Assembly (NCBI GenBank): GCA_028287205.1 | Contig: JAQBQC010000548.1 | Location: 1-10,482 of the forward strand | Length of the DNA: 10,482 nucleotides | Source: Gemmatimonadota bacterium | GTDB taxonomy: Bacteria > Gemmatimonadota > Gemmatimonadetes > Gemmatimonadales > Gemmatimonadaceae | Reading direction: 5' to 3' | The notes under the pieces: generated by a model | The model's database searches: none | What the model was told of the DNA's origin: nothing | What the model saw: the letters and a program-made list of their open reading frames with translations, nothing else | Shown: in pieces, positions 1 through 7,830 of the stretch | Position numbering within the stretch: the first letter of the stretch is position 1 | Layout of the letters: the number at the start of each line of letters is the position of its first letter | Translations under genes and position numbers: made by a program

Positions 1-243
1 GTCGCCGCCGAACGAGTCGTCCCCCGCGAGCGGCAGCTGACCCTGACGCTGCTGCGTCCACACGAGGAAGAGCGCGGAACCCGGCCGATACTCCCACCGC
101 ACGACCGCGTTCGACCGAAACTGCTTGACGTTGAATCCACCTGGCTGGTCGGCGAGCACGGTCGCGTCCGTGTAGGGCTTGTATCGACTGTCTTAGTCTT
201 CGGCGCGCCGATCGTTAAGCACCCGAAAGTTCGTGAACGTTCC
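1..243 (-). pseudogene. 3' continuation of the DUF5916 gene beyond an in-frame stop
   Basis: Read on the minus strand in exactly the frame of the gene ending at 244, this stretch still encodes typical DUF5916 barrel sequence. After the TAG at 244-246 come 16 codons (including TNFRVLNDRRAED), then a TAA at 193-195, then 64 open codons to the window edge. These include RYKPYTDATVLADQPGGF, FNVKQFRSNAVVRWEYRPGS and ALFLVWTQQRQGQL. Such segments normally form the last beta-strands of this protein family and follow the ASPFV segment directly. The frame is never lost, so the lesions are two point stops rather than an indel. The likely ancestral residue at the TAA is Tyr (one-base change), because the context reads E-D-stop-D-S-R-Y. 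The true 3' end lies off the left edge. Either this is a decaying gene or the stops are sequence errors. Confidence 0.75.
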
Positions 244-2514
244 CTACGTCACGAATGGCGACGCGTAGAGCTGAAAGGTCAGATTCGGCGTGGCGGTATA
301 GTCGATGCGCAGCGTTGCGCTCAGTGTCTTCTGATTGAGGTGCGCGAACGTGTAGTGCGTCGCATCCACCGAGTCCGTGAAGTTGCCATACCACTGCGAG
401 TCGTCGCGATTGTGATTGTAGTCGAGGCCGAGGTTCATGTGGAACTGGCTCGACACGCGGAGATCGACGTTCGGAGTGATCTCGTAAAACCCGCCGCGGC
501 CATAGTCGCTCCGACCGGCGTTGAATTGAATTCCCGGGATCACCTGCTTTCGATTGTCGCCGACCAGATTCAGGAATCCGTTGACGAACGGCGAGTGGCG
601 AACCGCTGGTCCTCCGCGTGAGGCACGATCGCTGAAGGTGCCGGGCAGCTGGGACGCGGTGCCTCCCAGGTCGATCTCGAAGTTATTGCGCAAAATGAAG
701 TGCCAGTTCGTGTTCACCGCACGGTCGAGCAGCAGCCCGGCATTGTTCCAGTAATTCCACTCGTTGAAGTTCAGAAATGCAGAATTGAAGAACATGGCCG
801 GACTCGTGAAGTTCAACGAGAACCAGTTGCTCCAGTTCTGCAGATCGGCGCGCTGCAAAAATCCGAGATCGTTCGCTTCGAAACCCGGCGACATCCGATT
901 GTACGACGTCTGGAAGCGTGTGACTCCGCCGCCAACCTTGCCGAACGTGATCTGTTCGGCGTCGCCGCTGAGCGACGTGAGTGTTGGATCCAGGTGCAGC
1001 GAGCCATCGGGCTGCTGGAAGTAGTGCACCGCGTCGGTCTGCGTCGCGAGAATCGACGCGGGTGATCCGCTGACTCGGCTCGCATCGATCGAGCCGGTGA
1101 TCTCGAATCGACGCTCGGCGAAACGATGCCGGAAATCGGTGGCCGCTACGTACGCATTTCGATTGAGCGCAGCGCTCGTCCAGTCGTCGTTCTTCCGGTT
1201 GACGCCCGTGAGGATGATGCCGATGCCACTTTCGCCCCCGCGCAGGTCCTGCTGCCCGCGCACAACCGCATAGTTTGTGGTTGGCTCGAGTGTCTGGCCG
1301 AGCGGACCATCGGCACGCTGCGTGACCGCATCGAGCACACCGATCGACGTCCCACTCGAGAGCCGGCCCGTGAGCTTCGTGGCGCCCAGAATCGTGGTGG
1401 ATGTTGGCGAGCTCGCATCACCATAGAGGTAGCCGAGCTGCGGCGAGCGGCCGATGCGCCGCGAGTAGAAGAGCCCTTCGTTGTTGCAGTTGACGATATT
1501 GCAGTTCAACTGGAAGCTGTAGATCCCTGTTCCCTCGAGAAAGAAGGGCCGTTGCTCGGCGAAGAACGTCTCGAACGCGGACAGGTTCAGCACGGAAGGA
1601 TCCGACTCGACCTGTCCGAAATCGGGATTGACGGTGGCGTCGAGCGTGAGATTCGACGTCAGCCCGTACTTGATGTTCGCACCCGCGGAGAACTTCTGAT
1701 TGCGGGCGTTTCCCGAGAACGGATCCTCGGACACGTTCTTGGCGACGACGTAGGGCGCGAGCTCGAGTCGGTGTGGCGACGGGATTCCATCGATCTTCTC
1801 GACCGTTCCGAGCTGCGACATGAACCGTGCGTCAGTCTGCCGATACTCGGGCCAGCTGTCGCGCTCCTTGTAGCGATCGATGTCGCGCCAGATTCCGAAC
1901 CCGAACGAGTGCGTCTTCGAATCGGCGTATCGCAGCTGCGAGAGCGGAATGCGAAATTCAGCGGTCCATCCGAGTGAGTCGACCGTGGTGCGCGCCTCCC
2001 AGACGCCATCCCACGAGGGATCCTCGTTGATGTCGCTGTATACGGCGTAGTCACGCAGCACGCCCGCAGGGTTGACCGCGAACTCGTAGCCCGTGCGTCT
2101 GTCGTGATAGGAATCAATGATGATCTTGATCTGGTCAGTGGCCACGCGCACATCGCGGCGTCCGAGCAGCTGGAGGATGCTGTCGGGATGCGGATCGAAC
2201 ATGCGAACGAAGACGTAGAAGTTCTGATCATCGTACGCGACCTTTCCCTCCGTTCGGAATCGCACGTCGCCATTTGCAACAGGGCTGAACTGACGGAACC
2301 CCGTGATCGGCTGCGCCTCGCGCCACACCTCATCGTCGTCGCGACCATCGATCACCGGCTTCTTCGCAGCGCGAGCAGCGGTCGCGATGCTCGCACTCGC
2401 GGTTGCGGGTGCCGGCCTTGACCCATTCGCGGTAGGTGGGGACGTTTGCGCATCGGTCGGTGTTGGTGGCGTCACGACCTGGAGAAGTGCGAGGAGAGCG
2501 AAGCTCAGCGACAT
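244..2514 (-). CDS. CBM9-like / DUF5916 outer-membrane beta-barrel protein, prematurely stopped
   Basis: The open part is 756 aa. Residues 1-22 (MSLSFALLALLQVV...) look like a short signal peptide without a strongly basic n-region. About residues 40-235 match the CBM9-like beta-sandwich fold, with the hallmark segments KPVIDGRDDDEVW, YDDQNFYVFVRMFDP and GWTAEFRIPLSQLRYAD. From about 250 onward is the DUF5916 region (LTLDATVNPDFGQVESDPSVLNLSAFETFF, split here as the family signature, then EQRPFFLEGTGIYSF), and the rest alternates in the manner of a transmembrane barrel. The family is assumed to sit in the outer membrane and is often thought to handle carbohydrate or nutrient substrates, but no function is proven. 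The ATG at 2514 is the only possible start before an in-frame stop at 2545-2547. No Shine-Dalgarno sequence precedes it; the leader is C-rich. The frame ends at TAG 244-246, although coding sequence continues to the left (see 1-243). The product would lack its last strands and the C-terminal assembly signal. Confidence 0.85.
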   Translation of the reverse strand: MSLSFALLALLQVVTPPTPTDAQTSPPTANGSRPAPATASASIATAARAAKKPVIDGRDDDEVWREAQPITGFRQFSPVANGDVRFRTEGKVAYDDQNFYVFVRMFDPHPDSILQLLGRRDVRVATDQIKIIIDSYHDRRTGYEFAVNPAGVLRDYAVYSDINEDPSWDGVWEARTTVDSLGWTAEFRIPLSQLRYADSKTHSFGFGIWRDIDRYKERDSWPEYRQTDARFMSQLGTVEKIDGIPSPHRLELAPYVVAKNVSEDPFSGNARNQKFSAGANIKYGLTSNLTLDATVNPDFGQVESDPSVLNLSAFETFFAEQRPFFLEGTGIYSFQLNCNIVNCNNEGLFYSRRIGRSPQLGYLYGDASSPTSTTILGATKLTGRLSSGTSIGVLDAVTQRADGPLGQTLEPTTNYAVVRGQQDLRGGESGIGIILTGVNRKNDDWTSAALNRNAYVAATDFRHRFAERRFEITGSIDASRVSGSPASILATQTDAVHYFQQPDGSLHLDPTLTSLSGDAEQITFGKVGGGVTRFQTSYNRMSPGFEANDLGFLQRADLQNWSNWFSLNFTSPAMFFNSAFLNFNEWNYWNNAGLLLDRAVNTNWHFILRNNFEIDLGGTASQLPGTFSDRASRGGPAVRHSPFVNGFLNLVGDNRKQVIPGIQFNAGRSDYGRGGFYEITPNVDLRVSSQFHMNLGLDYNHNRDDSQWYGNFTDSVDATHYTFAHLNQKTLSATLRIDYTATPNLTFQLYASPFVT

Positions 2515-2737
2515 GCGCGCTCGGGAGGAGGGTTGGAGTGGATATCACCCATTCGACATCGCTGGGAGACGAATGGTTTGATTCGACCGGGAAATTCCTG
2601 AGTCGTTTCGGCGAACAGTCTTCGATCCGGGGACGGCACCCGGCTTCCACAGGTCAGTACGGCGAGCACACGTTGCCAGTTTCGCGAAATGTCAGAAAAC
2701 GGTTCTGCAATTCGACTGTCCCGGAATCGGACACGAA

Positions 2738-2772
2738 GAACGGCCGCCGGAGATCGATCCCGGCGGCCGTTC
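2738..2772 (-). terminator. Hairpin terminator after the exported DinB-like gene
   Basis: A perfect 13-bp inverted repeat (GAACGGCCGCCGG at 2738-2750, its complement at 2760-2772) with a 9-base loop begins 26 bases after the DinB-like stop codon. On the minus strand the stem is followed by a modestly T-rich tract (TTCGTGT). The GC-rich stem and its position fit an intrinsic terminator for the gene ending at 2799, although the T tract is weak. The remaining 223 bases down to the DUF5916 start at 2514 contain no gene that I can support and no convincing promoter. Confidence 0.7.
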
Positions 2773-2798
2773 CGTTTCCATATCGGTGTCGCGAAGCG

Positions 2799-3326
2799 CT
2801 ATCCCTCTTTCTTCGCCGTCGGCGGCAGCAGGCCGTTGAGTCGAAGATAGATCGCACTTTGGCTGTAATGATCCGCCCAGTCGCCGACGGTCACGAACAT
2901 GATGTTGGCGCGCGACCGAGTCTTTCCGCCGAAGAACGGCAGCTGCTCGCCGATCTTGGAATCATCGATCTTCGCGAACGCCTGATCGCAGAACGCGAAC
3001 GAATCCTTGAGCTCTCCGACCAGCGCGTCCTTGCTGCTTGCGCCGGTCACCTTGGCGCGCGCGGGTGCCTTCGCGCCGGCGATAACTCCGCACAGATAGT
3101 CATTGCCCTCAATGAGATGCGCGACGATGTCGCCGAAGCTCATCTGCGCCGGCGTCGGCTTGTACGAATACTTCTCCGCCGGCATTTCAGTCGCAGCGGC
3201 GATGAGATTCTTCGACGCGGACGATGCCTCTTCGCGGAAGGCCTGCGAGACGGGCGCTCCCTGCGCCGCAGCGAGATGGGGGAGTGCGGCGATGGCCGTA
3301 GTCATCGCGAGAAGGCGTATGCGCAT
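2799..3326 (-). CDS. Exported DinB-like four-helix protein
   Basis: The product is 175 aa. Residues 1-22 (MRIRLLAMTTAIAALPHLAAAQ) form a signal peptide with a likely cleavage after AQ, so the protein is predicted to be exported. The rest matches the DinB/YfiT-like four-helix fold: FREEASSASKNLIAAATEMP (helix 1), FGDIVAHLIEGNDYLCG with a probable metal ligand at His70, and the end segment DWADHYSQSAIYLRLNGLLPP with His153. Cytoplasmic DinB relatives usually have a third His four residues before the last one; here that position is Asp149, so the metal site may be altered. Enzymatic function is unknown for exported members. The ATG at 3326 has no Shine-Dalgarno; the leader is C-rich, and an alternative ATG lies at codon 8. 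The gene lies 79 bases downstream of the sigma factor and ends before a strong hairpin. Confidence 0.85.
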   Translation of the reverse strand: MRIRLLAMTTAIAALPHLAAAQGAPVSQAFREEASSASKNLIAAATEMPAEKYSYKPTPAQMSFGDIVAHLIEGNDYLCGVIAGAKAPARAKVTGASSKDALVGELKDSFAFCDQAFAKIDDSKIGEQLPFFGGKTRSRANIMFVTVGDWADHYSQSAIYLRLNGLLPPTAKKEG

Positions 3327-3405
3327 GGAAGGGGCTCGGGTTGGGGTAGACGTTCATGTTGCGTCGCGGCGCACGCGATGTCCAGTGAGCGCCGCCGTAC
3401 ACGGG

Positions 3406-4671
<1,266 letters not shown>

Positions 4672-4722
4672 GGGCTGCAATCAGGCGAGCGTTCAACGCC
4701 AGTGCAAGCCCGTGACTCGTGC

Positions 4723-4890
4723 CTAGCCCGGTCCCTCGTCGACCACGAGCTCGCGCATGGGCCACCCGATCGTCGCGTGTGGAGCGCTCGGGAATCGCGG
4801 CGCATGCCGCACGCTGAAATCGTTCATCTCGGCGTGTGACAGATCCACCATCTCCCGGTCGTCCAGATAGATCAGGCACGGATATCTCAT
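4723..4890 (-). pseudogene. Internally deleted DGPF/YciI-like gene remnant
   Basis: This is a 55-codon frame from ATG 4890 to TAG 4723-4725. The first 24 residues (MRYPCLIYLDDREMVDLSHA, then EMND) are a standard opening for the ECF42-associated DGPF/YCII family. The last part (RFPSAPHATIGWPMREL) resembles the family's C-terminal segment, usually of the form R-I-P-S-A-R-x-G-T-I-E-V-R-P. The central 60 or so residues, including the DGPF motif itself, are missing, so the two ends are joined in frame. Intact members are about 115-120 aa. I see no missing middle in the other two minus-strand frames. It lies 51 bases upstream of the sigma-factor ATG, where an intact DGPF gene usually sits. The N-terminal match is clear; the C-terminal match is my inference from pattern memory. 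A short functional peptide cannot be excluded. Confidence 0.6.
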
Positions 4891-4918
4891 GTCGCGATCG
4901 CGATCCTGTGGAGAGCTC

Positions 4919-5047
4919 TCAGGAAGGGAGCGCGCGAAGTCGAGGATCGCGCAAGTAGAGTCCAACCCAGAGAAGCGCCCCGATGTAGACGGGAAAGAGG
5001 ATGTGGCTGAACAGCGGATCACCTAGCCGTGCGAACGCGTCGGGCAC
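4919..5047 (-). CDS. Possible small single-helix membrane protein, probably frameshifted at its start
   Basis: The minus-strand frame ending at TGA 4919-4921 encodes about 42 aa if GTG 5047 is used. It contains a convincing membrane helix with a basic flank, HILFPVYIGALLWVGLYLR, then DPRLRALPS. A good ribosome site (GGGGAG, nine bases before an ATG at 5055) points to a start in a different frame that stops after ten codons. Inserting a single base after the third codon would join this ATG to the membrane frame and give MSPVPDAFARLGDPLF... of 45 aa. So either the GTG is used or a one-base deletion has broken the gene. It sits between the VOC gene (29 bases away) and the DGPF remnant (28 bases away), read in the same direction. 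I do not recognise the family. Confidence 0.4.
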   Translation of the reverse strand: MPDAFARLGDPLFSHILFPVYIGALLWVGLYLRDPRLRALPS

Positions 5048-5075
5048 GGGCTCATGAGATCAGTCTCCCCACCGA

Positions 5076-5456
5076 TCACGTTTCGGCCATGAAAAACTCG
5101 TTGTTGTCGGGATCGAAAAACCACACCCCGAGCTTCCCCCACGGCATCATCTCGGGCTCACCCTTGAACTTCACCCCGCGCTTCGTGAGCTCCGCGAATG
5201 TGGACTTCATGTCGGGTGTCGAGAATGCGATCCCGGTGTTGATACCCATCTCGAGTGATGGCTTTGTGGTGTACCAGCTTGGCAGCGACAGCGCGATCCT
5301 CGTTTGGGCTCCGGTTGGGGCAACCGTAACCCAGCGCATGTTTGGTCCCATCGGCACGTCATCGGTCAACTCCCAGCCGAGGACATCGCGGTAGAACTGA
5401 ATGCCCTTGTCCTGGTCGGATACGACGACTGTGGTGGCGTGAATGTGTGAGATCAT
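5076..5456 (-). CDS. VOC-superfamily (glyoxalase/bleomycin-resistance fold) protein
   Basis: The product is 126 aa, a normal size for a single-domain VOC protein of two beta-alpha-beta-beta-beta modules. Module 1 opens with HIHATTVVVSDQDKGIQFYR and DVLGWELTDD. Module 2 holds GIAFSTPDMKSTFAELTKRG and ends with GVWFFDPDNNEFFMAET, in which Glu120 is the usual position of the last metal ligand and His6 the first. The fold supports metal-dependent lyase, isomerase or dioxygenase chemistry, or simple ligand binding; the substrate cannot be read from sequence. The start at ATG 5456 is backed by AGGA about seven bases upstream. It lies 111 bases after the DGPF gene and upstream of the sigma factor, all on the minus strand. 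VOC genes are common companions of ECF42/DGPF loci, so co-control by the sigma factor is a reasonable inference. Confidence 0.9.
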   Translation of the reverse strand: MISHIHATTVVVSDQDKGIQFYRDVLGWELTDDVPMGPNMRWVTVAPTGAQTRIALSLPSWYTTKPSLEMGINTGIAFSTPDMKSTFAELTKRGVKFKGEPEMMPWGKLGVWFFDPDNNEFFMAET

Positions 5457-5567
5457 TGGTTATCCTGATGGCTCATCATGAATGCCCGGGCGTTGCATGG
5501 GCGTGTACGGCCTTCACAAAGACGACGAACGGCAATTGATGCATTCGACGAACGATCGAGCTGATTC

Positions 5568-6023
5568 CTAGCTGTTGGCGCGCTTGCGGAATTCCTCTTC
5601 GGCCTTCATCACCTGCTGCGCCTCCTCGGAGGGATACAGATCGGGTGAGAAGTCGGCAGCCTCGAACACCTGCCGCAGCTCGATCTCGCCAACGCCGCCC
5701 GTCATCGCCGATGGGCCCTGGGGGTCGAAAGGCACGCGCTTCGCCCACTCGATTGCCTCTGCCTTCGACTTCACCTGGATGATCCAGAATCCGGCGACGA
5801 GCTCCTTCGTTTCGGCGAACGGGCCATCGATCACGGTCGTCTTGCCGCCGGCAAACCGAACGCGCGCGCCCTTCGAGCTTGGTTGCAGCCCTTCACCGGC
5901 GAGCATAACGCCGGCCTTGATGAGCTCCTCGTTGTACTTCCCCATCGCGACGAGAAGCTCCTCGCTGGGCATTACGCCCGCTTCGGAGTTCTTGTCCGCC
6001 TTGATCATCATCATGAATCGCAT
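5568..6023 (-). CDS. DGPF/YciI-like protein, ECF42 partner
   Basis: The product is 151 aa from ATG 6023. That start is chosen over an upstream in-frame one at 6083 because MRFMMMIKADK is the family's usual opening and GGAGAG precedes the ATG by eight bases. The fold is the ferredoxin-like YCII/DGPF domain at residues about 1-120: EELLVAMGKYNEELIKAGVM, LAGEGLQPSSKGARVRF, and the signature VIDGPFAETKELVAGFWI with DGPF at 66-69. The C-terminal 30 residues, with a charged helix (EEAQQVMKAEEEFRKR), extend beyond the core. YCII-type proteins have been suggested to act as small enzymes using a His-Asp pair, but the biochemistry of the ECF42-linked branch is not established. An ECF42-type promoter candidate lies about 80 bases upstream, which makes this gene the best predicted direct target of the sigma factor at 3406-4671. 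Confidence 0.93.
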   Translation of the reverse strand: MRFMMMIKADKNSEAGVMPSEELLVAMGKYNEELIKAGVMLAGEGLQPSSKGARVRFAGGKTTVIDGPFAETKELVAGFWIIQVKSKAEAIEWAKRVPFDPQGPSAMTGGVGEIELRQVFEAADFSPDLYPSEEAQQVMKAEEEFRKRANS

Positions 6024-6101
6024 GGTCGGCTCTCCAGAACTTTCGAGTTTGAACAGATGCACCCCGTGATGTGGGCTGCGCATTCGCGGTTCTATCCATA
6101 C

Positions 6102-6128
6102 GTCGAACGAGGGACGCCGGAATCGACA
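6102..6128 (-). promoter_or_regulatory. Candidate ECF42-dependent promoter of the DGPF gene
   Basis: On the minus strand, TGTCGA (complement of 6123-6128) is followed after 17 bases by CGAC (complement of 6102-6105). From memory, the ECF42 target motif worked out in Streptomyces is TGTCGA at -35 with CG(A/T)C at -10, so both boxes match. Transcription would start near 6095, giving a leader of about 70 bases before the DGPF start at 6023. I found no other TGTCGA in the window with CG(A/T)C at 17 bases; one at 9131-9136 has CGTC at 16 bases but points into a convergent terminator region. The assignment is a motif match, not proof. Confidence 0.6.
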
Positions 6129-6226
6129 GCCGGCGAAATCAGTGGCAGGAAGCGGCGCGGAAGCGCACTCGGCCGCACGCGCGACGCTGAGGCGGCGGAG
6201 CGTTCGCTAAAGCACGCGCACGACGA

Positions 6227-7087
6227 TCAGTTGCGTGCGTGGGTTGCCGCGACGATTCGAGATGCGGCCTCGATCGCAATCCGACCGATTCCGCCACCCC
6301 TGTCGCATTCCGGATCGTATGCGGTGATCGCGACGGCACGAATCGCTCCCCGCGAGCCAATGGCATCGATCGCGGCGAAAAGATCGGAGCGCGAGAGCCC
6401 GCCCGTAACCGCGTACCCATTCGCTCTGCCCTCGCTCACATCGAGCGCATCCAGGTCGAGATGAAGATAGAGATCCGGCGCACCCGCGGCGGCGATGATG
6501 GCGTCGACTTCGGCGCCCGGCTGTGCGGGCCGTGCGGCGATGCGAATGGAGGACCTCTCGAGCAGCTCTCGCTCGAGCGGATCGATGTCACGCGCTCCGA
6601 GCATGAGAACTTGCGCCTCCGGAACCGCCTCGAATCCCGGCACCTGCGCCGTCAGCCCGCGCCAACAATGACCCGTGAGCATCGAGACCGCCATTCCATC
6701 GAGAAAGCCGCCAATCGTCGACTCGGGAGTGTTGAAATCCGCATGCGCGTCGAACCAGCACACGGCTGGCGATCTCCCTCGCACGGCGCGAATCGCCGCC
6801 AGGATACCGACCGCGATGTTGCAATTGCCCGAGAGCACGAGGGGAAAGACACCTCGTTGCGCTGCGTCCGTCACGGCAAGTGCAACTGCGCGCTGCAGCT
6901 CGAGCGCCATCCGAATCTCGGACGGGAAGACATCCGCCGGAGGCTCGACATGCCGAACGTGAACCTCGTTGCCGAGCGCCTGCAGCTGCTCGGCGATGCC
7001 CAGCGCGAGCAGATGATCGGGGCCGCGTCCCATTCGCGTCGCCCGGAGCCCGGAGTCGTACGGCACCGCGATGATGTCGACGTTCAC
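6227..7087 (-). CDS. Arginase/agmatinase-superfamily protein with altered metal site
   Basis: The product is 286 aa from a GTG at 7087, the only possible start before an in-frame stop at 7148-7150. The ureohydrolase fold is clear: VPYDSGLRATRMGRGPDHL at the N-terminus, WFDAHADFNTPEST with ligands Asp113, His115 and Asp117, and HLDLDALDVSEG with Asp211 and Asp213, followed by GYAVTGGLS. Two canonical features are changed. The GGDHS motif that gives the first manganese ligand reads SGNCN (87-90), with Asn90 in place of His, and the usual Glu-containing motif near residue 256 reads AYDPECD. Five of six expected ligands remain, so one metal may still bind. The superfamily hydrolyses guanidino or related C-N bonds (arginine, agmatine, formimidoylglutamate); the substrate here is unknown. 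It lies 80 bases after the membrane gene at 7168-7632 and may be co-transcribed with it. Confidence 0.9.
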   Translation of the reverse strand: MNVDIIAVPYDSGLRATRMGRGPDHLLALGIAEQLQALGNEVHVRHVEPPADVFPSEIRMALELQRAVALAVTDAAQRGVFPLVLSGNCNIAVGILAAIRAVRGRSPAVCWFDAHADFNTPESTIGGFLDGMAVSMLTGHCWRGLTAQVPGFEAVPEAQVLMLGARDIDPLERELLERSSIRIAARPAQPGAEVDAIIAAAGAPDLYLHLDLDALDVSEGRANGYAVTGGLSRSDLFAAIDAIGSRGAIRAVAITAYDPECDRGGGIGRIAIEAASRIVAATHARN

Positions 7088-7167
7088 GGCTTCATCGGCA
7101 TATTGCGACTCACGCGGATGGCGATCCGACCGCCGAGCACGGTATCCTCACCGCGAATGCGAAAGGC

Positions 7168-7632
7168 TCACGCAGCGGATAGCGGTGCGGATGCGCTCGG
7201 CAGCTCGGCCTTTCCTCCGTAGCGCTGCCAGAGTGCACCGCCGACTGCGGCGAGGGCGGGGCTGGCGACCAGATACATCACGTGCTGCGCCGGCGAAAGA
7301 AAGTTGGTCTTTCCGAACATCGAGTACACACCGAACCCCACACACAGCCACGAGGAGAGCGCGGCGTTGAGCAGCGCATCGGATTTCGCGATTCGTGCCG
7401 CGACGTAGCCGCCGAGGACACTGCAAAGCGAGCCGAGGATGACCCCTGCGGCGAAGAACGACGGCGAGTTTCGCATCGTCGACATTATCAGCTGCGTCTG
7501 CTCCGCCTTTGGAATTTCCGCAATGTTGACCTGCATCGCCACGACCATGACGAGCGGAATCGTGACGATGTTCGTCGCGACGATGTCGACGATGCCGCCG
7601 ATGATCACGCCTTTGACCGAGATCCTGCTCAT
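7168..7632 (-). CDS. Four-helix integral membrane protein of unknown function
   Basis: The product is 154 aa. Hydrophobic segments lie at about residues 7-32 (VIIGGIVDIVATNIVTIPL), 59-82 (FFAAGVILGSLCSVLGGYVA), 87-106 (LNAALSSWLCVGFGVYSMFG) and 112-134 (HVMYLVASPALAAVGGALW), with a polar loop between the first two and a soluble tail. There are no recognisable catalytic or transport motifs, and I do not recognise the family. The start at ATG 7632 is very well supported by AAGGAG six bases upstream. The gene reads the same way as the arginase-like gene 80 bases downstream. A possible promoter lies at 7696-7724. Confidence 0.85.
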   Translation of the reverse strand: MSRISVKGVIIGGIVDIVATNIVTIPLVMVVAMQVNIAEIPKAEQTQLIMSTMRNSPSFFAAGVILGSLCSVLGGYVAARIAKSDALLNAALSSWLCVGFGVYSMFGKTNFLSPAQHVMYLVASPALAAVGGALWQRYGGKAELPSASAPLSAA

Positions 7633-7695
7633 GAATTCTCCTTACCTGGGCACGCTCGCACCAATGGTCGAGCGCTGGGAAGTTTTCGCGCACCG

Positions 7696-7724
7696 ATGAT
7701 GCTCGCGGTGATCGCACTCGGCAA
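7696..7724 (-). promoter_or_regulatory. Weak sigma-70-like promoter candidate for the four-helix membrane gene
   Basis: On the minus strand TTGCCG (complement of 7719-7724) and CATCAT (complement of 7696-7701) are separated by 17 bases. Each box matches the TTGACA/TATAAT consensus at four of six positions. The pair sits 64 bases upstream of the strong ribosome site of the gene starting at 7632 and downstream of the 32-bp palindrome. Such a match is expected fairly often by chance. Confidence 0.25.
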
Positions 7725-7760
7725 GGATCACTTCCGAGCGATCCCCCACTCCAGATGCAT

Positions 7761-7792
7761 GAATCCCGCATCGCTGCAGCGACGCGGGATTC
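7761..7792. repeat. 32-bp near-perfect palindrome between the DUF2541 gene and the membrane gene
   Basis: Outer arms GAATCCCGC (7761-7769) and GCGGGATTC (7784-7792) enclose the perfect inner palindrome TCGCTGCAGCGA (7771-7782). Only the pair 7770/7783 (A opposite C) does not match, so 15 of 16 base pairs form with no loop. It begins 39 bases after the DUF2541 stop at 7831 in the minus direction. As RNA it would form a long hairpin and could end DUF2541 transcription, but no T tract follows on either strand. A dimeric-protein binding site is the alternative. Confidence 0.8.
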
Positions 7793-7830
7793 GTGGTCGA
7801 TTCGCATGTCGTGGTGTGCGAAGCGCGGAG

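Noticed and set aside
2553..2558. TGTCGA on the minus strand upstream of the DUF5916 gene as a second ECF42 site
   Set aside because: The bases 17 further on read CAAC and not CG(A/T)C, so only half the motif is present.
2665..2679. Sigma-54-like GG/GC elements upstream of the DUF5916 gene
   Set aside because: GG and GC are two bases too close for a -24/-12 promoter.
6181..6207. Imperfect hairpin (GCGACGCT with AGCGTTCGC) after the arginase-like gene
   Set aside because: One-base bulge, no T tract on the minus strand; too weak to call a terminator.
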